Shown in pieces: positions 40,115 through 50,995 of a stretch of 64,000 nt of DNA. The translations under genes and the position numbers were made by a program. The stretch spans positions 2,976,001 to 3,040,000 of the forward strand of contig NZ_CP018835.1 of the NCBI RefSeq assembly GCF_002196515.1, written 5' to 3'. This DNA is from Vibrio gazogenes (GTDB taxonomy: Bacteria > Pseudomonadota > Gammaproteobacteria > Enterobacterales > Vibrionaceae). The stretch's first letter is position 1; each line of letters begins with the position of its first letter. The notes beneath the pieces are model-generated. The model ran no database searches. It saw only the letters and a program-made list of their open reading frames with translations, and had not been told where the DNA came from.

Positions 40115-40144
40115 AAAAAAGGCTTCCGTGAGGAAGCCTTTTTT
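40115..40144. terminator. Bidirectional terminator between purF and the antiporter gene
   Basis: Thirteen-base stem AAAAAAGGCTTCC / GGAAGCCTTTTTT with a GTGA loop. T-runs both ways; the flanking genes are convergent. Confidence 0.95.
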
Positions 40145-40191
40145 ATGGGGTTCGTTCTGAATTATTCAGTGCGATAAAGGTAATGATGTCA

Positions 40192-41520
40192 CTACAGAAT
40201 CATCGCAGCAATCCAGCCGAAGATAATCAGAGGGATATTATAGTGAATAAACGTGGGAACCACGGTTTCCCAGACGTGTTCGTGCTGTCCGTCTGCATTG
40301 AGGCCGGATGTCGGACCGAGTGTAGAGTCAGATGCCGGAGAGCCGGCATCGCCTAATGCAGCGGCTGTACCCACTAAGGCGATTGTGGCCATCGGTGAGA
40401 AACCGAAAGCTGCCGCCAGCGGGACATAAATCGTTGCAATAATGGGAATGGTTGAAAATGAAGAGCCGATCCCCATGGTGACTAATAGCCCGACAACCAG
40501 CATCAGCAGGGCGGCCAACGGCTTGTTGTCCCCAATACTATGAGAGAGTGATGAGACAAGCGATTCGACCCCGCCTGTTTGTTTCATCACGGCGGCAAAA
40601 CCAGCGGCTGCAATCATGATGAACCCGATCATCGCCATCATATGCACCCCTTTAGTAAAGACATCATGGGTCTCTTTCCAAGCGATAACGCCACCAAAGG
40701 TAAACACCATAAAGCCAGTGAGTGCGCCAATAATCATCGAGCCGGTGAACAACTGCACGCTGAGAGCTGCAATAATACCGATAGCTGCCGTCAGAATATA
40801 TCGCCCATTAATCGTATGTTCTGGATTGTGATGAACCACGGTCAATTCAGTTTTACGGTATTCTCTGGGTTTGCGATAACTAAAGAATACGGCAATTAAA
40901 AGTCCCACAACCATGCCAGTGCCAGGGAGTAACATCGCGGTTGGGATCTGGCTTGCAGTGATATTGGCCAAACCATTCTCTTGGATATTTCTCAGGAGAA
41001 TATCTTTTAAGAAAATCCCCCCGAAGCCAATAGGCAGAACCATATAAGGGGTAATGAGGCCAAATGTAAGAATACAGGCAATCAGGCGGCGATCTAATTT
41101 GAGTTTGGCAAAAACGCCCAATAGTGGCGGAATCAGAATCGGAATAAACGCGATATGGACCGGAATAATGTTTTGGGAAGACATGGTCACCAGAATGAGG
41201 GCGAACAAGATAGCATATTTCAAGCCGGTCTGTGTTTCCTGTTGCTCTTTGCCATGAATTTTGCGAATGACTGTATGTGCGACTAAATCGGTGAGACCGG
41301 ATTTAGAGATGGCGACAGCAAATGCACCGAGCATGGCATAACTGAGTGCAATCGTTGCACCGCCACCCAGACCACTTTCAAACGCAGCGACCGATTCGTT
41401 CAGACTCATGCCTGATACGAGCCCACCAATGATCGCACTAAATGTCAGTGCGACAACAACGTTCACACGAAGCAGCGCAAGTATCAGCATGATACAGACT
41501 GAAATAACGACAGGGTTCAT
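40192..41520 (-). CDS. Na+/H+ antiporter family membrane protein (YuiF type)
   Basis: Polytopic permease of 442 aa with about 11 hydrophobic segments. I recognise it as the Na+/H+ antiporter superfamily with the N-terminal helical module seen in Bacillus YuiF and Haemophilus HI_0325; those relatives are not well characterised and may carry amino acids or other organic substrates. Typical pieces are [20 protein letters not shown], the [16 protein letters not shown] loop and the C-terminal [15 protein letters not shown] segment. The gene lies just upstream (minus strand) of the purF terminator and 33 bases from rnt. Substrate cannot be read from sequence. Confidence 0.8.
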   Translation of the reverse strand: MNPVVISVCIMLILALLRVNVVVALTFSAIIGGLVSGMSLNESVAAFESGLGGGATIALSYAMLGAFAVAISKSGLTDLVAHTVIRKIHGKEQQETQTGLKYAILFALILVTMSSQNIIPVHIAFIPILIPPLLGVFAKLKLDRRLIACILTFGLITPYMVLPIGFGGIFLKDILLRNIQENGLANITASQIPTAMLLPGTGMVVGLLIAVFFSYRKPREYRKTELTVVHHNPEHTINGRYILTAAIGIIAALSVQLFTGSMIIGALTGFMVFTFGGVIAWKETHDVFTKGVHMMAMIGFIMIAAAGFAAVMKQTGGVESLVSSLSHSIGDNKPLAALLMLVVGLLVTMGIGSSFSTIPIIATIYVPLAAAFGFSPMATIALVGTAAALGDAGSPASDSTLGPTSGLNADGQHEHVWETVVPTFIHYNIPLIIFGWIAAMIL

Positions 41521-41553
41521 ACAATTCTCGTGTTGTAGTATTTTGAGTTAAGG

Positions 41554-42210
41554 TTAGTTTTCTTGTGATTCGGTATCGGGTAGCGGCCAGCCGCCTAATG
41601 ACTGCCATTTATTGACAATCCCGCAGAAAAGATCTGCCGTTTTTTGGGTGTCATAAAGTGCTGAATGGGCTTCTTTATTATCAAATGGAATCCCAGCAGT
41701 ACGGCAGGCTTTTGCAAGCACGGTTTGCCCATAGGCCAAGCCGCTTAAAGTGGCAGTATCGAATGTAGCAAAGGGATGAAAAGGAACGCGTTTGAGGTGA
41801 CTGCGTTCACTGGCTGCCATGACAAAACGATGATCGAATGTTGCATTATGAGCCACAATGATCGCCCGGCTGCATTCGGCTTCCTTTTGTTCTTTACGTA
41901 CCTGTTTATAGATTTCTTTCAGAGCTTCCATTTCACTGACAGCCCCGCGAAGTGGGCTGAATGGGTCATGGATACCATTGAATTCCAGTGCTTCTTTTTC
42001 CAGATTGGCACCTTCAAAGGGTTCGATATGAAAATGGAGTGTGGTTGCCGGCTGAAGCTGGCCTTCATCATCCATCTTGAGTGTGATCGCACAAATCTCA
42101 AGAAGCGCATCTGTTTCCGAATTAAACCCTGCTGTCTCGACATCGATGACTACAGGCAGGTATCCCCGAAAGCGATCTTTTAAACGCTGTTTATTGTTTA
42201 CTTCCGTCAT
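41554..42210 (-). CDS. rnt: Ribonuclease T
   Basis: 3'-5' exoribonuclease of the DEDD family that matures the 3' ends of tRNA and other stable RNAs. 218 aa from the ATG at 42210 (AGG lies 11 bases upstream); an ATG three codons earlier is too close to that site. DEDDh motifs are visible: [22 protein letters not shown] and [11 protein letters not shown]. Same strand as the antiporter gene, divergent from motY. Confidence 0.97.
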   Translation of the reverse strand: MTEVNNKQRLKDRFRGYLPVVIDVETAGFNSETDALLEICAITLKMDDEGQLQPATTLHFHIEPFEGANLEKEALEFNGIHDPFSPLRGAVSEMEALKEIYKQVRKEQKEAECSRAIIVAHNATFDHRFVMAASERSHLKRVPFHPFATFDTATLSGLAYGQTVLAKACRTAGIPFDNKEAHSALYDTQKTADLFCGIVNKWQSLGGWPLPDTESQEN

Positions 42211-42416
42211 TTTGACCATAACCTATGTATCAGGGCTCGCATTATTGCAGATTATACGCCTGATAAAAACCGCAGATATTGATTAAAATGTTGAGAGTCA
42301 TGGATTGCCACGCAGATTGGCGAGGTTTTTGCATTTCCTTTCATGTTCCAACATGATGTGGCAAGAGGTTGCCACTTCGGTTGTCTGTTTGGGAACCAGA
42401 TGTTTGAGAGAATAGC

Positions 42417-43304
42417 ATGTCGATAAAGTATGGGTTGATAGCCGGTTTGGGGACGATTTTGAGTCTCTGGGGGAGTGTCGGATATGCGATGCAAAAGCAT
42501 TATGTGGCAACGCCTCAACAGTCAAAATGGGAAATGGTGTCTGATACGCCGCTTGAGTGTCGGCTTGTGCATCCGATCCCGTCTTACGGTAATGCTGAGT
42601 TTTCTTCTCGGGCAAGTAAAAAGTTGAATCTCGATTTCGAGTTGAAGATGCTGCGTCCGATGGGAGAAACGCGGAATGTTTCTCTGGTGTCGATGCCACC
42701 AGCGTGGCGTCCGGGAGACCGGGCGGAATCTATCTCTCATTTGAAATTTTTTAAACAATTTGATGGTTATATCGGCGGCCAGTTAGCCTGGAACTTACTC
42801 AGTGAACTGGAGAGAGGCCGGAACCCGACATTCAGTTATCAGGCGTGGCAAGATCGGGATCGTTTGATTGAAGTTTCATTGTCTTCAGTGTTATTCCACA
42901 GTAAGTTCAATGACTTTAGTAACTGTATTAGTCGTTTACTGCCGTACAGTTTCGAAGATATTTCATTCACGATTTTGCATTATAACCGAGATAGTGTTCA
43001 GGTGAATAAAGCGTCACAAAAGCGTTTGGCGCAGATTGCTGAATATATTCGTTATAATCAGGACATCGATCTGATTTTGGTCTCCACTTATACCGATGGT
43101 TCCCGCTCAAAGAATGAAAGTCAGAGTCTGTCGGAGAAACGTGCAGAAGTGCTGCGTGACTATTTCAAATCGCTGGGATTACCAGAGAAGCGGATTCAGG
43201 TCGAAGGGTATGGTAAACGTCGGGTCATTGCGAATGACATGACACCGATTGGTAAAGAAAAGAATCGCCGCGTGGTGATTTCGTTAGGCCGGACACAAGT
43301 GTGA
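42417..43304 (+). CDS. motY: Sodium-type flagellar motor protein MotY
   Basis: T-ring component that anchors PomAB stators in the polar sodium-driven flagellar motor. 295 aa. N-terminal signal peptide ([17 protein letters not shown]), a MotY-specific N-terminal domain with two cysteines, and a C-terminal OmpA-like peptidoglycan-binding domain (about 180-290; [23 protein letters not shown] and [23 protein letters not shown]). Divergent from rnt, the usual Vibrio position. Confidence 0.95.
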   Translation: MSIKYGLIAGLGTILSLWGSVGYAMQKHYVATPQQSKWEMVSDTPLECRLVHPIPSYGNAEFSSRASKKLNLDFELKMLRPMGETRNVSLVSMPPAWRPGDRAESISHLKFFKQFDGYIGGQLAWNLLSELERGRNPTFSYQAWQDRDRLIEVSLSSVLFHSKFNDFSNCISRLLPYSFEDISFTILHYNRDSVQVNKASQKRLAQIAEYIRYNQDIDLILVSTYTDGSRSKNESQSLSEKRAEVLRDYFKSLGLPEKRIQVEGYGKRRVIANDMTPIGKEKNRRVVISLGRTQV

Positions 43305-43318
43305 TTGTGCGATACAAG

Positions 43319-43345
43319 AACAGGCAGCCCAGTGAGCTGCCTGTT
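43319..43345. terminator. Hairpin between motY and gloA
   Basis: Ten-base stem AACAGGCAGC / GCTGCCTGTT with a 7-nt loop between convergent genes. T-tract weak, so termination efficiency is uncertain. Confidence 0.65.
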
Positions 43346-43401
43346 GTCACATTGCTTTGTTCGTCTCGGTGACGAGAACAATCAAGTGACTGCGAGGTCG
43401 A

Positions 43402-43818
43402 TTAACCCTGAAGACCAGCACCCGCCTGTTTATTCTGAATTAATTCCACCATGTAACCATCCGGGTCTTTGATAAAGGCGATATGGGTCGTTCCCCCTTT
43501 GACCGGACCGGGTTCGCGAGTGACGTCACCGCCAGCATCTTTGATGAGCTGACAGGTCTGATAGATATCATCGACACCGATAGCAATATGTCCATAGGCA
43601 TTACCTAAATCATACGCTTCAACGCCCCAGTTGTAAGTCAGTTCAATGACTGCTCCTTCTGACTCATCGCTGTAGCCGACAAACGCGAGTGTATATTTGT
43701 ATTCCGCATTTTCATTTTTACGCAGCAATTTCATTCCCATGATGTCGGTATAAAATTTGATTGAGCGTTCTAAATCTCCGACACGTAACATGGTATGTAA
43801 AATTCGATTGTTGGACAT
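43402..43818 (-). CDS. gloA: Lactoylglutathione lyase (glyoxalase I)
   Basis: Isomerises the methylglyoxal-glutathione hemithioacetal to S-lactoylglutathione. 138 aa. Metal ligands expected at His in [11 protein letters not shown], Glu in [10 protein letters not shown], His in [10 protein letters not shown] and Glu in GYMVELIQ are all visible, pointing to the Ni-dependent bacterial form. Stand-alone transcription unit between motY and the GntR gene. Confidence 0.96.
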   Translation of the reverse strand: MSNNRILHTMLRVGDLERSIKFYTDIMGMKLLRKNENAEYKYTLAFVGYSDESEGAVIELTYNWGVEAYDLGNAYGHIAIGVDDIYQTCQLIKDAGGDVTREPGPVKGGTTHIAFIKDPDGYMVELIQNKQAGAGLQG

Positions 43819-43978
43819 TGCTTACTCCTGAAATGACTGGATATTATTTTTGAGTCGCTCATCGGATGACGAGCGGTTTTATCAGTTTAAAGAACATGTC
43901 AAACAAGCGCAAATGATGCCGATGCTCCGCTCGCGATGTTCGTTGCTTATTGGGCGCTGAGTGGACGAACGCACTGAC

Positions 43979-44728
43979 TTACTGGAAAAGAAACCCATCA
44001 AATTGTGGATCGTCGGCGTCAGATAAATGAAATAGAGTCTGTTTGACATGTTCGAGGTGTTGCCACATCGCTTCTTTTGCAGCTTCCGGAGAACGCCTTT
44101 GTAGGGCAAACAGGATTTTCTCATGGTCTTCCAGCCAAGCACCCCGATAGTTTTCATTGGTGATACGGGCGTGAAGCTGACGCCACATCGGGCTTTCATC
44201 TCGCCGTTGCCAAAGCTCCCGGACAATATCGCATAGCACGCTATTTTGTGAGGCATGTGCGATGGCCAAATGGAATTGCTCATCGCCATCATAATCACCA
44301 TGACCGGTTTCCAACTGCTTACGTTCAATATCCAAAGCTTCGCGGAGTTTGGAAAAATCATTCTTAGTCAGATTGGTTGCCGCAAAACTGGCAATCTGGC
44401 TTTCAATGATCTGACGGGCTTGTAATAGCTCAAAGGGTCCGATATCCGAACGCGTTTTGGGCATTGATGGCTGAGAGGGTTGGGGAGCCTGATGAGATAG
44501 AGCAATGACATAAACCCCAGAGCCTTTACGCACTTCTACCAGTCCTTGCAGTTCCAGCATGATAATCGCTTCTCTGACGACTGAACGGCTGACCTGCATG
44601 GCTTCGGCAATATCTCTTTCCGGAGGTAAGCGAGCACCGATGCTAAATTCTCCGGAAAAGATGCGCTGCTGAAGAATCAGACCGATTTCCTGATAAAGTC
44701 GTTTTGCGGGCGTAGCTGAAATATTCAT
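43979..44728 (-). CDS. GntR/FadR-family regulator, ExuR/UxuR-like
   Basis: Transcription factor with an N-terminal GntR winged helix (about residues 8-75; RLYQEIGLILQQRI, LPPERDIAEAMQVSRSVVREAI, VRKGSGVYV) and a C-terminal FCD ligand domain. 249 aa from the ATG at 44728; the frame continues 18 codons upstream into nth. The segments GPFELLQARQIIES and AMWQHLEHVKQTLF closely resemble E. coli ExuR, which senses hexuronates. No uronate catabolic genes are nearby, so the ligand is uncertain. It starts 16 bases after nth on the same strand and may be partly co-transcribed. Confidence 0.85.
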   Translation of the reverse strand: MNISATPAKRLYQEIGLILQQRIFSGEFSIGARLPPERDIAEAMQVSRSVVREAIIMLELQGLVEVRKGSGVYVIALSHQAPQPSQPSMPKTRSDIGPFELLQARQIIESQIASFAATNLTKNDFSKLREALDIERKQLETGHGDYDGDEQFHLAIAHASQNSVLCDIVRELWQRRDESPMWRQLHARITNENYRGAWLEDHEKILFALQRRSPEAAKEAMWQHLEHVKQTLFHLSDADDPQFDGFLFQ

Positions 44729-44744
44729 AGCGCCATCTCTTTGA

Positions 44745-45377
44745 TTATTCGGTTTTTTGCTTATATTCACACAGGTCTTCAATCATACAACTGCCACAGC
44801 GCGGTTTGCGGGCGATACAGGTGTAGCGGCCGTGCAGAATCAGCCAGTGATGAACATCGATTTTGAATTCTTTAGGCACCACTTTCAGGAGTTTCTGTTC
44901 GACTTCGTCAACATTCTTGCCTGAAGCAAACTTGGTCCGGTTGGAAACGCGAAAGATATGAGTATCGACGGCAATGGTTGGCCAGCCGAAAGCCGTGTTG
45001 AGGACGACATTGGCTGTTTTACGCCCGACCCCGGGCAGTGATTCTAAAGCCTCTCGGTTTTCCGGGACTTCCCCTTGATATTTTTCAAGTAAAATCCGGC
45101 AGGTTTTAATCACGTTCTCAGCTTTAGAATTAAATAAGCCGATGGTTTTGATATAGTCTTTCAACCCATCGACACCCAGCGCCAGAATCGCCTGCGGTGT
45201 GTTGGCGACCGGGTATAACTTATCGGTGGCTTTATTGACACTGACATCTGTTGCCTGAGCGGAAAGCAGCACTGCTATCAGGAGTTCGAAGGGCGTATCC
45301 CAATTGAGTTCAGTTTGTGGTTTGGGATTATTCTCCCGTAATCGTTCGAGAATCTCGATCCGCTTTTGCTTATTCAT
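44745..45377 (-). CDS. nth: Endonuclease III
   Basis: DNA glycosylase/AP lyase for oxidised pyrimidines. 210 aa from the ATG at 45377 (MNKQKRIEILERL); six more codons are open upstream. Catalytic Lys lies in LPGVGRKTANVVLN and catalytic Asp in AVDTHIFRV. The C-terminal iron-sulfur cluster loop CIARKPRCGSCMIEDLC shows C-X6-C-X2-C-X5-C. Downstream of the rsx operon on the same strand, the same order as rsxE-nth in E. coli. Confidence 0.97.
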   Translation of the reverse strand: MNKQKRIEILERLRENNPKPQTELNWDTPFELLIAVLLSAQATDVSVNKATDKLYPVANTPQAILALGVDGLKDYIKTIGLFNSKAENVIKTCRILLEKYQGEVPENREALESLPGVGRKTANVVLNTAFGWPTIAVDTHIFRVSNRTKFASGKNVDEVEQKLLKVVPKEFKIDVHHWLILHGRYTCIARKPRCGSCMIEDLCEYKQKTE

Positions 45378-45443
45378 GACGCTGTTGCTTCCCATTGAAA
45401 TAAGTGTGACTGAGGTGTCATGGTCATCATTCTGTTGTTGTCA

Positions 45444-46142
45444 TTATTGAGTCACTTTCGTGACCCGGGCTCTCTCAATTTGTGGTTTGGTTTGTTTGGG
45501 TTGCCGAGAAGCCAGATATTTATCAATACAGCTTTTGAGGGCAATCAAAAAACCGACGCAGATAAATGCGCCCGGCGGGAGGAGTGCGAGTAAAAAGCTA
45601 TTGTCTAGATGTAATACATCGATCCGGAGAACTTTGGCCCATTCCCCCAGTAGAAGGTCTGCACCGTCAAACAGTGTTCCGTTACCGAGTAGTTCTCGGA
45701 TTGCTCCTAACACGACCAGTACGCAGGTCATGCCCGCGCCCATCCAGAATCCATCCAATGCAGAGGGCAGCACATCATTTTTAGATGCGAACGCTTCAGC
45801 GCGACCGATAATAATGCAGTTGGTGACGATGAGCGGAATAAAGATTCCTAATGACAAATACAAGCCAAACGCAAATGCATTCATCAGCAGTTGGACGCAG
45901 GTCACCAGTGCTGCAATGATCATCACAAAGACCGGGATTCTGACTTCTTTCGGCACATGGTTTCTGACCAGAGAAACGGTGACATTTGAACTAACGAGCA
46001 CTGCGAGAGTGGCAATTCCCAGCCCCAGCGCGTTGGTGATGGTGGAAGAGACCGCGAGAAGCGGGCATAACCCGAGTAATTGGACTAAGGCTGGGTTATT
46101 GTTCCACAAACCATTTTTCATCAATTCCTGCGATTGACTCAT
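45444..46142 (-). CDS. rsxE: Ion-translocating oxidoreductase subunit RsxE/RnfE
   Basis: Membrane subunit of the Rnf/Rsx complex, paralogous to RsxA. 232 aa, about six membrane segments. Starts at the ATG at 46142 with GGAGG six bases upstream. The conserved [12 protein letters not shown] and [14 protein letters not shown] motifs, each with one cysteine, form the membrane iron-sulfur site with RsxA. Last gene of rsxABCDGE; ATGA overlap with rsxG. Confidence 0.96.
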   Translation of the reverse strand: MSQSQELMKNGLWNNNPALVQLLGLCPLLAVSSTITNALGLGIATLAVLVSSNVTVSLVRNHVPKEVRIPVFVMIIAALVTCVQLLMNAFAFGLYLSLGIFIPLIVTNCIIIGRAEAFASKNDVLPSALDGFWMGAGMTCVLVVLGAIRELLGNGTLFDGADLLLGEWAKVLRIDVLHLDNSFLLALLPPGAFICVGFLIALKSCIDKYLASRQPKQTKPQIERARVTKVTQ

Positions 46143-46774
46143 GATTGGCCTCCGTGACAATTGTAAGGTTGACGATAAAGCTGCTCGCGGTTTTGATCAA
46201 CAAATTGTGTGATTTTCTTGACGGCTTTGACCACAGCCCTTGGTGTAATGGTTGCACCAGTGAACTGGTCGAACTGTCCGCCATCTTTGCGGACTTTCCA
46301 CTGCGATTCGTTTTCAGCGGTTACTTGTTGGCCGGTAAATGACAGAATCCAGTCACTGATGCGTCGATCAATTCTATCTCCGAGTCCCGGAGTTTCATGG
46401 TGAACAAGAACGCGTGTCCCAGTAATGACACCTTGATTATTGACTCCGACAATCAGTTTAATCGCACCGTTGTAACCATCGGGAGCGATAGTTTCAATCG
46501 CTATTCCCGTCGGCATATCATTTTGTTTGGCGATATAGGCATGCAGTGTCGGTTGCCCGGTTAAATAGGGAATATTCACGACCGTACACGATCCGGAAAG
46601 GACATTATCATGCGTTTGAGGGGGAATGACCTGAGCCAAAATTGTGAGCAGTTGCTTTTGCTCTTGTTGTTCAATTTTGTCTTGGGTTAAGTAATGGGTG
46701 ATCGCAACCACACCTGTTGATACACAGGCAAAAACAGCGAGGATCACTCCGTTTTTTCGTATTGCATTTAGCAT
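46139..46774 (-). CDS. rsxG: Ion-translocating oxidoreductase subunit RsxG/RnfG
   Basis: Membrane-anchored flavoprotein of the Rnf complex. 211 aa from the ATG at 46774 ([15 protein letters not shown]); the frame continues upstream into rsxD. N-terminal membrane segment (about 8-28), periplasmic FMN domain with the covalent flavinylation motif [11 protein letters not shown], where the second Thr carries FMN. Starts 8 bases after rsxD and overlaps rsxE by 4. Confidence 0.95.
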   Translation of the reverse strand: MLNAIRKNGVILAVFACVSTGVVAITHYLTQDKIEQQEQKQLLTILAQVIPPQTHDNVLSGSCTVVNIPYLTGQPTLHAYIAKQNDMPTGIAIETIAPDGYNGAIKLIVGVNNQGVITGTRVLVHHETPGLGDRIDRRISDWILSFTGQQVTAENESQWKVRKDGGQFDQFTGATITPRAVVKAVKKITQFVDQNREQLYRQPYNCHGGQS

Positions 46775-46782
46775 TTTGCGCC

Positions 46783-47829
46783 TCAGTGTCCGTAGGTTCT
46801 TGGTTGTGTGTAATAGTCGATCAACGGTACACACATATTGGCGAGAATGACCGCAAAGGCAATCCCGTCAGGGTAGCCCCCCCAACTGCGAATGATGAAG
46901 ATCATCACACCGATAAATGCGCCATAGCACAGACGGCCTTTCACGGTGGTCGATGCTGTTACAGGGTCGGTTGCGATAAAAAATGCACCGAGCATGGTGG
47001 CTCCGGAAAAGAGGTGAATCAATGGCGATGTAGTTGTCTCGACACCAAACAGCTGGCACAGGCTACTGATGACAATTAATCCGGTGAGATAAGCCACTGG
47101 GATATGCCATTGGATCACACGCACCCGAATCAGCAACAGGCCGCCGAGCAGATAAGCAACGTTGACCCATTCCCAGCCAATCCCGGCAATGCTACCGAAC
47201 TGCTTATGCGTTAAAACTTCAGCAATTGAATGACCGGTCCGAAAGCCATTTTTGATCGCATCGAGCGGCGTAGCCATGGTGACACCATCGACGCTGACCC
47301 GCAGTTGTTGCAGGGAAAGACCGTGATCATTAAACCCGCTAAAAATAACCGAAAGAGCATCGGATAATGAAGTACTTTCCGCAGACAGTGAGTGTGGCGG
47401 AAGCCAACTGGTCATCTGGACAGGGAAAGAGATCAATAACACCACATAGCCAATCATGGCCGGATTAAACGGGTTCTGTCCCAGACCACCGTAGAGCTGT
47501 TTGGCTATCACAATGGCAAAAATTAAGCCGATAACCATAATCCACCACGGTGCCAAAGGCGGAATTGCAACCGCGAGCAACCAAGCTGTGACTAACGCAC
47601 TGTAATCCCTGAGAGCACTGGCGGGAGAGCGCTGACGGATTTTCATGATCAGGCTTTCCAGTCCGACAGCGACCATGATACCGAAAATAAGCTGAATGAA
47701 AGTGCCCCAACCAAAGAAATAGGTTTGTGCGATGAGTCCGGGACAAGCCGCAATCGCAACCCACTTCATTAAGTCTGAAGTGCTGCGTTTTTGATGCGTG
47801 TGCGGAGAACTTGCGATAAAAAATGCCAC
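46783..47829 (-). CDS. rsxD: Ion-translocating oxidoreductase subunit RsxD/RnfD
   Basis: Polytopic membrane subunit with a covalent FMN; thought to take part in ion movement. 348 aa, about ten hydrophobic segments. The flavinylation motif [12 protein letters not shown] is visible near residue 185. C-terminal [20 protein letters not shown] is typical of the RnfD/NqrB family. The start overlaps the rsxC stop by one base. Confidence 0.96.
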   Translation of the reverse strand: MAFFIASSPHTHQKRSTSDLMKWVAIAACPGLIAQTYFFGWGTFIQLIFGIMVAVGLESLIMKIRQRSPASALRDYSALVTAWLLAVAIPPLAPWWIMVIGLIFAIVIAKQLYGGLGQNPFNPAMIGYVVLLISFPVQMTSWLPPHSLSAESTSLSDALSVIFSGFNDHGLSLQQLRVSVDGVTMATPLDAIKNGFRTGHSIAEVLTHKQFGSIAGIGWEWVNVAYLLGGLLLIRVRVIQWHIPVAYLTGLIVISSLCQLFGVETTTSPLIHLFSGATMLGAFFIATDPVTASTTVKGRLCYGAFIGVMIFIIRSWGGYPDGIAFAVILANMCVPLIDYYTQPRTYGH

Positions 47830-50384
47830 TACTCTTTTTCCTCCGTATCAGACGCGGATGATGATTGTGCTTGTTGCTGTGCTTTTCTGGCTTTGGCGCG
47901 GGCGACGGCTGCTGCAACGGCAGCTTTTTTCGCATCCTGCGCTGTTTCGGCCGTTTCTGGTTCCGAATCGGTGACAGCGGACGGAGTTTCGTCCGGTGTG
48001 GATTGCGCCTGTTGCTGTGCTTTTCTGGCTTTGGCGCGGGCGACGGCTGCGGCAACCGCAGCTTTTTTCGCATCCTGCGCCGTTTCGGCCGTTTCTGGTT
48101 CCGAGTCGGTGACAGCGGACGGTGTTTCGTCCGGTGTGGATTGCGCCTGTTGCTGTGCTTTTCTGGCTTTGGCGCGGGCGACGGCTGCTGCAACGGCAGC
48201 TTTTTTCGCATCCTGCGCTGTTTCGGCCGTTTCTGGTTCCGAATCGGTGACAGCGGACGGAGTTTCGTCCGGTGTGGATTGCGCCTGTTGCTGTGCTTTT
48301 CTGGCTTTGGCGCGGGCGACGGCTGCGGCAACCGCAGCTTTTTTCGCATCCTGCGCCGTTTCGGCCGTTTCTGGTTCCGAGTCGGTGACAGCGGACGGTG
48401 TTTCGTCCGGTGTGGATTGCGCCTGTTGCTGTGCTTTTCTGGCTTTGGCGCGGGCGACGGCTGCTGCAACGGCAGCTTTTTTCGCATCTTGCGCTGTTTC
48501 GGCCGTTTCTGGTTCCGAGTCAGTGACAGCGGACGATGTTTCGTCCGGTGTGGATTGCGCCTGTTGCTGCGCTTTTCTGGCTTTGGCGCGGGCGATAGCC
48601 GCAGCAACGGCGGCTTTTTGAGCGCCGCCACTGTCTTTGTCTTGCGCTGCTGTCACCGAAGTGTCCGGGGTTCGTTCGGCATCTTTTTCTGCTTTACGTG
48701 CTCTGGCTTGACGTTTGCGCTCCTCGCGGAGCTTCATCATTTCACGATTATCCGGTTCATCGGCCCCGGATTGAAGGGCGGCTTCTTGTTTCGCTTTGGC
48801 TCGGGCGATCGCTGCTGCAACTGCCGGTTTCGCCTCGGATTTCGTCTGGGCATTTTTAGACTTCACCCGTTCAATCGCAGCGGCGACAGCATCTTGTCCG
48901 CCATTTTCTTTCACCATTGCCTGACGACGGTTATCCGCTGCTTTTTTGAAGCGATTTTCTCTTTCTTGCTTCTCCCGTTCCATCCGGGCCTTTTTCTCTT
49001 CGAAACGAATTCTGGCTCGTTCAGCAGCTTCGGCTTCTTGTTTCCGTGTTCTGATTTCAGCTTTTGCCTGACGATAATATTGGACGAGTGGTATCTCACT
49101 CGGGCAGACATAAGCACATGCGCCACATTCGATACAGTCTTTTAGGTTGAGCGTCTCGCATTTATCATATTCTTCAGCTTTTGCGTGCCACTGTAATTGC
49201 TGCGGAAGCAAAGATGCAGGACAAACGTCCGCACACTGACCGCAGCGAATACAGGCTATTTCTTGCTGAGTCGGTGAGATTTCCCGTCGCGTCGGTGCGA
49301 GAAGACAGTTGGTGGTCTTGGTGAGCGGGACATCGGCATGTGGGAGCGTAAAGCCCATCATAGGCCCACCCATTATCAGGCGAGGTAAGTGTTTATCGGG
49401 ATGATAATGGTGTGTCTCCAGCAGGTGGCGAATCGGGGTACCTATCAATGCCCAAACATTACGGGGTTGTTCAAATGTCGCTCCCGTCAGCGTCACGACG
49501 CGCTGAATCAGGGGTTCTCCGTGAATTACTGCACGTTGAATTGCATACACAGAGCCAATATTTTGCACCATCAGGCCGATATCGGCCGGCAGCTTGTCAG
49601 CCGGGACTTCAAGATTGGTCAGGATCTTGATGAGCTGTTTCTCGCCTCCGGACGGGTATTTGGTCGGGATGACTCGAATAACGATGTCTTTGCCGGTTGC
49701 CGCAGTCTCCAGAGCACGAATTGCTTCCGGTTTATTGTCTTCGATACCGATGATAATGAGTTTGGGGGACAAAATATGGGCGAGGATCGCTATCCCCTGA
49801 ATAATTTCCTGTGCATAGTGCTGCATCAGTACATCATCGGCAGTGATATAAGGTTCACATTCCGCAGCATTGATAATTAAGATGTCGGTGCGGGCCAGTC
49901 CGGAAAGAATTTTTTTGGCAGTAGGAAAACCTGCGCCACCCATCCCTGAGATGCCGGCTTGACGAATGATATCGATCAAGGCTTCCGGTGCGTGTAAATG
50001 ATAATCAGGGTAGGCGCTATGTTGATACCATGTTTCCTGACCGTCCGGTTGGATAACGACGGCAAGCTCCGGTAAGCCGGACGGATGAGCGGTTGTCCGT
50101 GGCTCGATGGCCGTGACGGTGCCGGATGTCGGCGCGTGCACGGGCAGATGAAATACGGACATCGATTGCGTTAGCGGCTGCCCTTTTAAAACGGTATCAC
50201 CGACGGATACTAATAAGTCGCCGGGTTTACCGATATGCTGCTTCAGGGGAAGTACCAGTTCTTCCGGGAGCGTTGCTGCCGCTGGTGGCGTTTGATTGGA
50301 TTGATGTTTATTTTCCGGTGGATGAACACCTCCCGGGAAATCCCATAACCGGCCTGATTTAATTTGTTCGATTAATGACAGCAT
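47829..50384 (-). CDS. rsxC: Electron-transport complex subunit RsxC/RnfC with repeat tail
   Basis: Peripheral subunit that takes electrons from NADH or ferredoxin into the Rnf complex. 851 aa. N-terminal flavin/NADH-binding domain ([15 protein letters not shown] and [14 protein letters not shown]), then two [4Fe-4S] motifs, [12 protein letters not shown] near residue 377 and [12 protein letters not shown] near 417. After about residue 430 the protein is a charged Ala/Lys/Glu-rich tail, ending in tandem repeats (see the repeat feature). The core is about 430-450 aa in species without the tail. Eight bases after rsxB. Confidence 0.95.
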   Translation of the reverse strand: MLSLIEQIKSGRLWDFPGGVHPPENKHQSNQTPPAAATLPEELVLPLKQHIGKPGDLLVSVGDTVLKGQPLTQSMSVFHLPVHAPTSGTVTAIEPRTTAHPSGLPELAVVIQPDGQETWYQHSAYPDYHLHAPEALIDIIRQAGISGMGGAGFPTAKKILSGLARTDILIINAAECEPYITADDVLMQHYAQEIIQGIAILAHILSPKLIIIGIEDNKPEAIRALETAATGKDIVIRVIPTKYPSGGEKQLIKILTNLEVPADKLPADIGLMVQNIGSVYAIQRAVIHGEPLIQRVVTLTGATFEQPRNVWALIGTPIRHLLETHHYHPDKHLPRLIMGGPMMGFTLPHADVPLTKTTNCLLAPTRREISPTQQEIACIRCGQCADVCPASLLPQQLQWHAKAEEYDKCETLNLKDCIECGACAYVCPSEIPLVQYYRQAKAEIRTRKQEAEAAERARIRFEEKKARMEREKQERENRFKKAADNRRQAMVKENGGQDAVAAAIERVKSKNAQTKSEAKPAVAAAIARAKAKQEAALQSGADEPDNREMMKLREERKRQARARKAEKDAERTPDTSVTAAQDKDSGGAQKAAVAAAIARAKARKAQQQAQSTPDETSSAVTDSEPETAETAQDAKKAAVAAAVARAKARKAQQQAQSTPDETPSAVTDSEPETAETAQDAKKAAVAAAVARAKARKAQQQAQSTPDETPSAVTDSEPETAETAQDAKKAAVAAAVARAKARKAQQQAQSTPDETPSAVTDSEPETAETAQDAKKAAVAAAVARAKARKAQQQAQSTPDETPSAVTDSEPETAETAQDAKKAAVAAAVARAKARKAQQQAQSSSASDTEEKE
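47857..48620 (-). repeat. In-frame tandem repeat array in the 3' end of rsxC
   Basis: Five full units of 46 residues (138 bases) plus a partial sixth. Each unit combines an Ala/Arg/Lys helix [20 protein letters not shown] with an acidic Ser/Thr/Glu linker [20 protein letters not shown]. At DNA level the units from the 3' end read A, B, A, B, C: A has GCTGCTGCAACGGCAGC and GAATCGGTG, B has GCTGCGGCAACCGCAGC and GAGTCGGTG. The A-B pair is therefore repeated as a 276-base block. Confidence 0.93.
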
Positions 50385-50392
50385 ATCAGTCT

Positions 50393-50995
50393 CTAGTTGT
50401 GATTATGGTTAGATAAGGAAGCGTCTTCGTTCGTCTTGGTGTCCGTCACATTGACGACAGGAATTGCGTTCATTTGCCATTTCCATGTTTCAGGTGTGGT
50501 CTGAACCGGGATCATTTCAATACAATCTGTCGGGCAGGGCGCCACGCAAAGATCACAGCCTGTACATTCGTCTTTAATGACGGTGTGGAGTGCTTTGGTT
50601 CCACCAACAATCGCATCCACCGGACAGGCTTGAATACATTTAGTACAGCCGATACACATATCTTCATGAATAAAAGCGACCCGTTTGACGGCATCACTCA
50701 AATCGTGGGCGGGTTCAGGCACATCGACACCCATTAAGTCAGCGAGTTTTTCAATCGTCGCCTGACCGCCAGGAGGACATTTATTGATCTCATCACCGTT
50801 GGCGATTGCTTGTGCGTAAGGACGACAACCAGGATAACCACACTGACCGCACTGGGTTTGCGGCAGAATCGAATCAATTTGATCAACGATCGGATCGCTT
50901 TCAACTTTAAAGCGGATCGATGCATAACCGAGAATTGCACCAAAAATTGCAGCGAGCACAGCCAGTGCAATCATGGCAATAAGAATGACGTTCAT
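50393..50995 (-). CDS. rsxB: Ion-translocating oxidoreductase subunit RsxB/RnfB
   Basis: Iron-sulfur subunit that relays electrons inside the Rnf complex. 200 aa: N-terminal membrane anchor (about residues 5-25), a four-Cys cluster [13 protein letters not shown] with the downstream NKCPPGG Cys, and two ferredoxin-type clusters [12 protein letters not shown] and [12 protein letters not shown]. Its start overlaps the rsxA stop by one base. Confidence 0.97.
   Translation of the reverse strand: MNVILIAMIALAVLAAIFGAILGYASIRFKVESDPIVDQIDSILPQTQCGQCGYPGCRPYAQAIANGDEINKCPPGGQATIEKLADLMGVDVPEPAHDLSDAVKRVAFIHEDMCIGCTKCIQACPVDAIVGGTKALHTVIKDECTGCDLCVAPCPTDCIEMIPVQTTPETWKWQMNAIPVVNVTDTKTNEDASLSNHNHN

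Noticed and set aside
47857..48620. Possible CRISPR-like array
   Set aside because: Units of 138 bases are contiguous, in frame, without unique spacers, and no cas gene is near.
47865..49145. Long cysteine/glycine-rich plus-strand ORF and further frames opposite and beside rsxC (47791-48621, 47465-48631)
   Set aside because: Repeats of 138 bases (a multiple of three) stay open in all frames. The frame encoding RsxC is fixed by the iron-sulfur domains upstream; the others are shadows.
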